Assembly: GCF_000166295.1 (NCBI RefSeq)
Contig: NC_017506.1
Coordinates: 4,357,912 to 4,421,911, forward strand
Reading direction: 5' to 3'
From: Marinobacter adhaerens HP15
GTDB lineage: Bacteria > Pseudomonadota > Gammaproteobacteria > Pseudomonadales > Oleiphilaceae
Length of the DNA: 64,000 nucleotides
Each line of letters opens with the position of its first letter. Within the stretch, counting starts at the first letter, position 1. The notes under the pieces were generated by a model that saw nothing but the letters and a program-made list of their open reading frames with translations, made no database searches and was not told the DNA's origin. Below are positions 61,274-64,000 of this stretch, piece after piece. The position numbers were made by a program, and so were the translations under genes.

Positions 61274-63267
61274 CAGCCTGCCTCCTCTTCATTCACTTCA
61301 ATGGCAATCAGTTCAGCACCTTCAGAAACCTGGTCGCCCTCGGCGAAGAAGATTTCAGTGACCACGCCGTCGGCAGGGGCCTTGATGGCGTGTTCCATCT
61401 TCATGGCTTCCATGATCACCAGGCTCTGGCCCGCGGTGACCTTGTCGCCAACCTTGGCCTGCACAGCGACGATGGCGCCGTTCATGGGCGCGGCCAGGCT
61501 GCCTTCGCCGGCCATTTCCTCGAAGCCGTAGCTTTCCTTGTACACGGTGCAGTTGAAGGTGTCGCCTTCGTAGAACAGCACCAGCTGGTCGTTGTGCAGG
61601 TTGCCGTGGATGCTGATGCGATGGCCGTTGATGACCGCCTGCAGGTAGTCGTCATCCAGACGGGCCGTAAGGTTGTAGACGCTGTCACCAACGAATACCT
61701 GATAGCGATCGTCGCGCTCCAGCACCTTGAGATCGTGAATCTCTTCACCCACCTGCAGCTGCAGCGGCTGGGCAAATTCCGAGTTCATGCGCCAGCTGTT
61801 CTGGCGACCGAAGGGCGACCAGGGGTCGGTGCTGACCACTTCCCGGGATTTGCGCTGTTCCAGAACAAAACCGGCGGCAAGTACCAGGGCTTTATGGGTA
61901 TCCAGCTTGGATTTCGGGAACAGCAGTTCCCGGTGATCGTCGATAAAGCCGGTGGTCAGTTCCGCTTCCCGGAACGGTTGGGCGTCCGCCAGGGCGTGCA
62001 GGAACCGGATGTTGGTCTTCACGCCCGCGATGCGGTAGTGCTCCAGGGCCTGAACCATGCGGTTGATGGCCTGGTCGCGGGTTTCGTCCCACACGATGAG
62101 TTTGGCGATCATGGGGTCGTAATGGATGCTGATGTCGTCGCCCTCGGTCACGCCGGTGTCGACGCGCACATGGGCGCTTTCATCCGGAGTGCTCAGGTAG
62201 CGCAGGTTGCCTGTGGCCGGCAGGAAGTCCTGGTCCGGGTCTTCGGCGTAGATCCGCGCTTCCAGGGCGTGGCCCCGGGTTTTCACCTGGGACTGTTCCA
62301 GCGGCAGGGCATCACCCCAGGCCACTTTCAGCTGCCATTCCACCAGATCCTGGCCGGTGACCATTTCGGTGACCGGATGCTCGACCTGAAGGCGGGTGTT
62401 CATCTCCATGAAGAAGAAGGAACCGTCGACGTCGTACAGGAATTCAACGGTGCCGGCACCCACGTAGTTAATGGCCTGGGCGGCGCGCACGGCCGCTTCA
62501 CCCATGGCCTTGCGGGTTTCTTCGCTCAGGCCCGGGGCCGGGGCTTCTTCCAGGACTTTCTGATGGCGGCGCTGCACGGAGCAATCACGCTCGGCCAGGT
62601 ACACGCCCTTGCCTTCCTGGTCGCAGAAGACCTGGATCTCCACGTGCCGGGGCTGGGTCAGGTAACGTTCGATCAGCATGTCCGGGTTGCCGAACGCGTT
62701 CTGGGCTTCGCGCTTGGCGGCGGCCAAGGCGTCGTCAAACTCGCCCATGTTGTTCACGACGCGCATGCCTTTGCCACCGCCGCCGGCAACAGCCTTGAGC
62801 AGCAAGGGGAAGCCGCATTTCTCGGCTTCGGCCCGCAGGGTTTCAACCGACTGGTCGTCGCCGTGGTAACCGGGCACCAGCGGTACGCCAGCCTTTTCCA
62901 TGATGGCCTTGGCTGCGGACTTGGAGCCCATGGCAGCGATGGCCGAGGAGGGCGGGCCGATGAAGACAATGTTGTTGGCTTCACAGGATTCGGCAAACCC
63001 GGTGTTTTCCGAGAGGAAACCGTAACCGGGGTGGATGGCCTGGGCACCGCTCTTTTTGGCAATCTCGATGATCTTTTCGGCCCGCAGGTAGCTCTCGGAG
63101 CTGGGTGCAGGGCCGATGTGGAAGGCTTCGTCAGCCATGGCCACGTGCCGTGCATTGGCGTCGGCCTCCGAATAGACGGCAACAACGCGAATGCCCATGC
63201 GGTGGGCGGTTTGTATGATCCGGCAGGCGATTTCGCCCCGGTTGGCGATCAGTATCTTGCTGAACAT
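61273..63267 (-). CDS. liuD: methylcrotonyl-CoA carboxylase biotin-carboxylase subunit
   Basis: 664 residues. Biotin carboxylase domain ([21 protein letters not shown] at the start, [13 protein letters not shown] loop, [15 protein letters not shown]) followed by a linker and a C-terminal biotin carrier domain with the biotinyl lysine in EAMKME. With LiuB it carboxylates 3-methylcrotonyl-CoA. It lies two bases downstream of liuC in the usual liu order; liuB and liuA are expected right of the window. Confidence 0.95.
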   Translation of the reverse strand: MFSKILIANRGEIACRIIQTAHRMGIRVVAVYSEADANARHVAMADEAFHIGPAPSSESYLRAEKIIEIAKKSGAQAIHPGYGFLSENTGFAESCEANNIVFIGPPSSAIAAMGSKSAAKAIMEKAGVPLVPGYHGDDQSVETLRAEAEKCGFPLLLKAVAGGGGKGMRVVNNMGEFDDALAAAKREAQNAFGNPDMLIERYLTQPRHVEIQVFCDQEGKGVYLAERDCSVQRRHQKVLEEAPAPGLSEETRKAMGEAAVRAAQAINYVGAGTVEFLYDVDGSFFFMEMNTRLQVEHPVTEMVTGQDLVEWQLKVAWGDALPLEQSQVKTRGHALEARIYAEDPDQDFLPATGNLRYLSTPDESAHVRVDTGVTEGDDISIHYDPMIAKLIVWDETRDQAINRMVQALEHYRIAGVKTNIRFLHALADAQPFREAELTTGFIDDHRELLFPKSKLDTHKALVLAAGFVLEQRKSREVVSTDPWSPFGRQNSWRMNSEFAQPLQLQVGEEIHDLKVLERDDRYQVFVGDSVYNLTARLDDDYLQAVINGHRISIHGNLHNDQLVLFYEGDTFNCTVYKESYGFEEMAGEGSLAAPMNGAIVAVQAKVGDKVTAGQSLVIMEAMKMEHAIKAPADGVVTEIFFAEGDQVSEGAELIAIEVNEEEAG

Positions 63268-63269
63268 TG

Positions 63270-64000
63270 TTATTCTTCCTCCGGAACCCAGTTGGCCTTG
63301 CGCTTGTTCAGGAAGGCGCTGAGCCCTTCCTGCCCTTCTTCACCCACCCGGATATCCGCGATGCGGTGTGCGGTGTCGTCAATCACGTCGTCGTTGATGG
63401 GCTTGTGGCTGACGGCGAATACCAGGTCCTTGGCGGCTTTCATGGCCTCGGGCCCGTTCATGGCCAGTTGCTGGAGCATCTCGTTGCAGCGGGCTTCCAT
63501 GGCATCGACATCGTCACAGACGATGTGTACGAGGCCGTATTCCTGAGCCTGCCTGGCGGTGAATACTTCGGCGGAGATGAAGTACCGCCGGGCCTGGCGC
63601 TCGCCGATGGCGCGCACCACGTAGGGGCTGATCACGGCCGGAATCAGGCCGAGCTTCACTTCGCTGAGGCAGAAGCTGGATTTCTCGGTGGCGATTACGA
63701 TGTCGCAGCAGGCGGCAAGGCCCACCGCGCCGCCGAAAGCGGCGCCCTGTACCAGGCCGATCACCGGCTTGGACAGGTGGTTGAGTACGTTCATCAGCCG
63801 CGCCAGTTCCCGGGAATCATCCAGGTTTTCCTGGCGGCTGTTCTCGGCCATGCGGCGCATCCAGCCAAGGTCGGCCCCGGCGGAGAAGTGCTTGCCTTCG
63901 GAGCGCAGGATGACGACTTTCACGCTGTTGTCGGCATTCACCTCGGTGAGGGTGCTGATCAGCTGCTGGATGATCACGTCGTCGAAGCGTTGCGTTTGTC
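63270..64000 (-). CDS. liuC: methylglutaconyl-CoA hydratase (enoyl-CoA hydratase family), 5' end cut by window edge
   Basis: About 243 residues are visible; the N-terminus lies beyond the right edge, since the frame continues upstream of the first ATG/GTG. Crotonase marks: SEGKHFSAGADLGWMRRM, GLVQGAAFGGAVGLAACCDIVIA and EVKLGLIPAVISPYVVRAIG with the catalytic glutamates. LiuC hydrates 3-methylglutaconyl-CoA to HMG-CoA. Position directly upstream of liuD decides the name within the large crotonase family. Confidence 0.9.
   Translation of the reverse strand, partial: QTQRFDDVIIQQLISTLTEVNADNSVKVVILRSEGKHFSAGADLGWMRRMAENSRQENLDDSRELARLMNVLNHLSKPVIGLVQGAAFGGAVGLAACCDIVIATEKSSFCLSEVKLGLIPAVISPYVVRAIGERQARRYFISAEVFTARQAQEYGLVHIVCDDVDAMEARCNEMLQQLAMNGPEAMKAAKDLVFAVSHKPINDDVIDDTAHRIADIRVGEEGQEGLSAFLNKRKANWVPEEE

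Noticed and set aside
61390..63546. 718-codon plus-strand open frame opposite liuD
   Set aside because: Mirror frame of a high-GC gene: it lies entirely over liuD/liuC, has no recognisable protein family and no ribosome site. Long shadows of this kind also lie over fdsA (53913-55082), ETF-QO (57257-58711), aacS (59245-60300), aliA (19332-20753) and the polyferredoxin (1865-3139).

Overview
The window looks like a chromosome segment of a marine, hydrocarbon-associated gammaproteobacterium of the Marinobacter type. I infer this from the gene content (tungstate-linked formate dehydrogenase maturation genes, alicyclic-acid and alkyl-sulfate catabolism, a liu leucine pathway) and from the high-GC codon use of the core genes. 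No 16S rRNA gene is present, so the genus is an inference.

Left part (1-13.7 kb) is a formate dehydrogenase (FDH) and Mo/W cofactor block: a TorD-like chaperone, DUF3306 and DUF3305 on the minus strand; a polyferredoxin, an Mrp ATPase and two small family proteins on the plus strand; then fdhD-mobA-mobB-moeA, the tungstate importer tupBCA, a HTH/periplasmic-binding-like regulator and a MOT1-type molybdate transporter. The FDH catalytic subunits served by the first genes should lie just left of the window. From 13.7 to 25.9 kb come an AGPS-like flavoprotein, a glutaredoxin, a cyclohexanecarboxylate (ali/bad) operon with a BadR-like MarR regulator, and an alkyl-sulfatase/GMC-alcohol-dehydrogenase pair in which the sulfatase carries a one-base frameshift. 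From 26.0 to 30.7 kb lie three c-di-GMP genes: a degenerate EAL protein, a blue-light LOV-GGDEF-EAL protein and a PAS-GGDEF cyclase.

The middle part (31-47.5 kb) is accessory DNA. It opens with an integron-type array of gene cassettes (31.25-36.40 kb) separated by attC sites but with no integron integrase, bracketed by two 199-bp direct repeats. The cassettes carry a Mrr-like nuclease, HEPN/AbiV-like proteins, a lipoprotein and an unusual two-gene cassette (soluble GT51 transglycosylase-like protein plus nucleotidyltransferase). Next is an apparently uncharacterised three-gene module: a 900-residue STAND/NB-ARC-TPR ATPase, a thymidylate-kinase homologue and a divergent radical-SAM enzyme, which I consider the best candidate for a new defence or nucleotide-modification system. 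HigBA, a short tyrosine recombinase, a frameshifted MerR-methyltransferase with a perfect slippery heptamer, a cupin and two membrane proteins follow. A dispersed hairpin repeat recurs through this part. A 3' fragment of tRNA-Arg(CCG) at 47.47 kb marks an integration scar.

The right part (48-64 kb) holds a PAS-GGDEF cyclase behind a perfect 27-bp palindrome, a chemoreceptor tail remnant, a soluble NAD-dependent formate dehydrogenase operon (fdsGBA-fdhD-fdsD) with a divergent ModE/PBP-type regulator, ETF-ubiquinone oxidoreductase, and the leucine/isovalerate genes acetoacetyl-CoA ligase, HMG-CoA lyase, liuD and a partial liuC. The window thus has two formate oxidation systems, each with its own FdhD sulfurtransferase, fed by shared Mo/W uptake and cofactor genes, and several acyl-CoA catabolic routes whose electrons can leave through ETF-QO.
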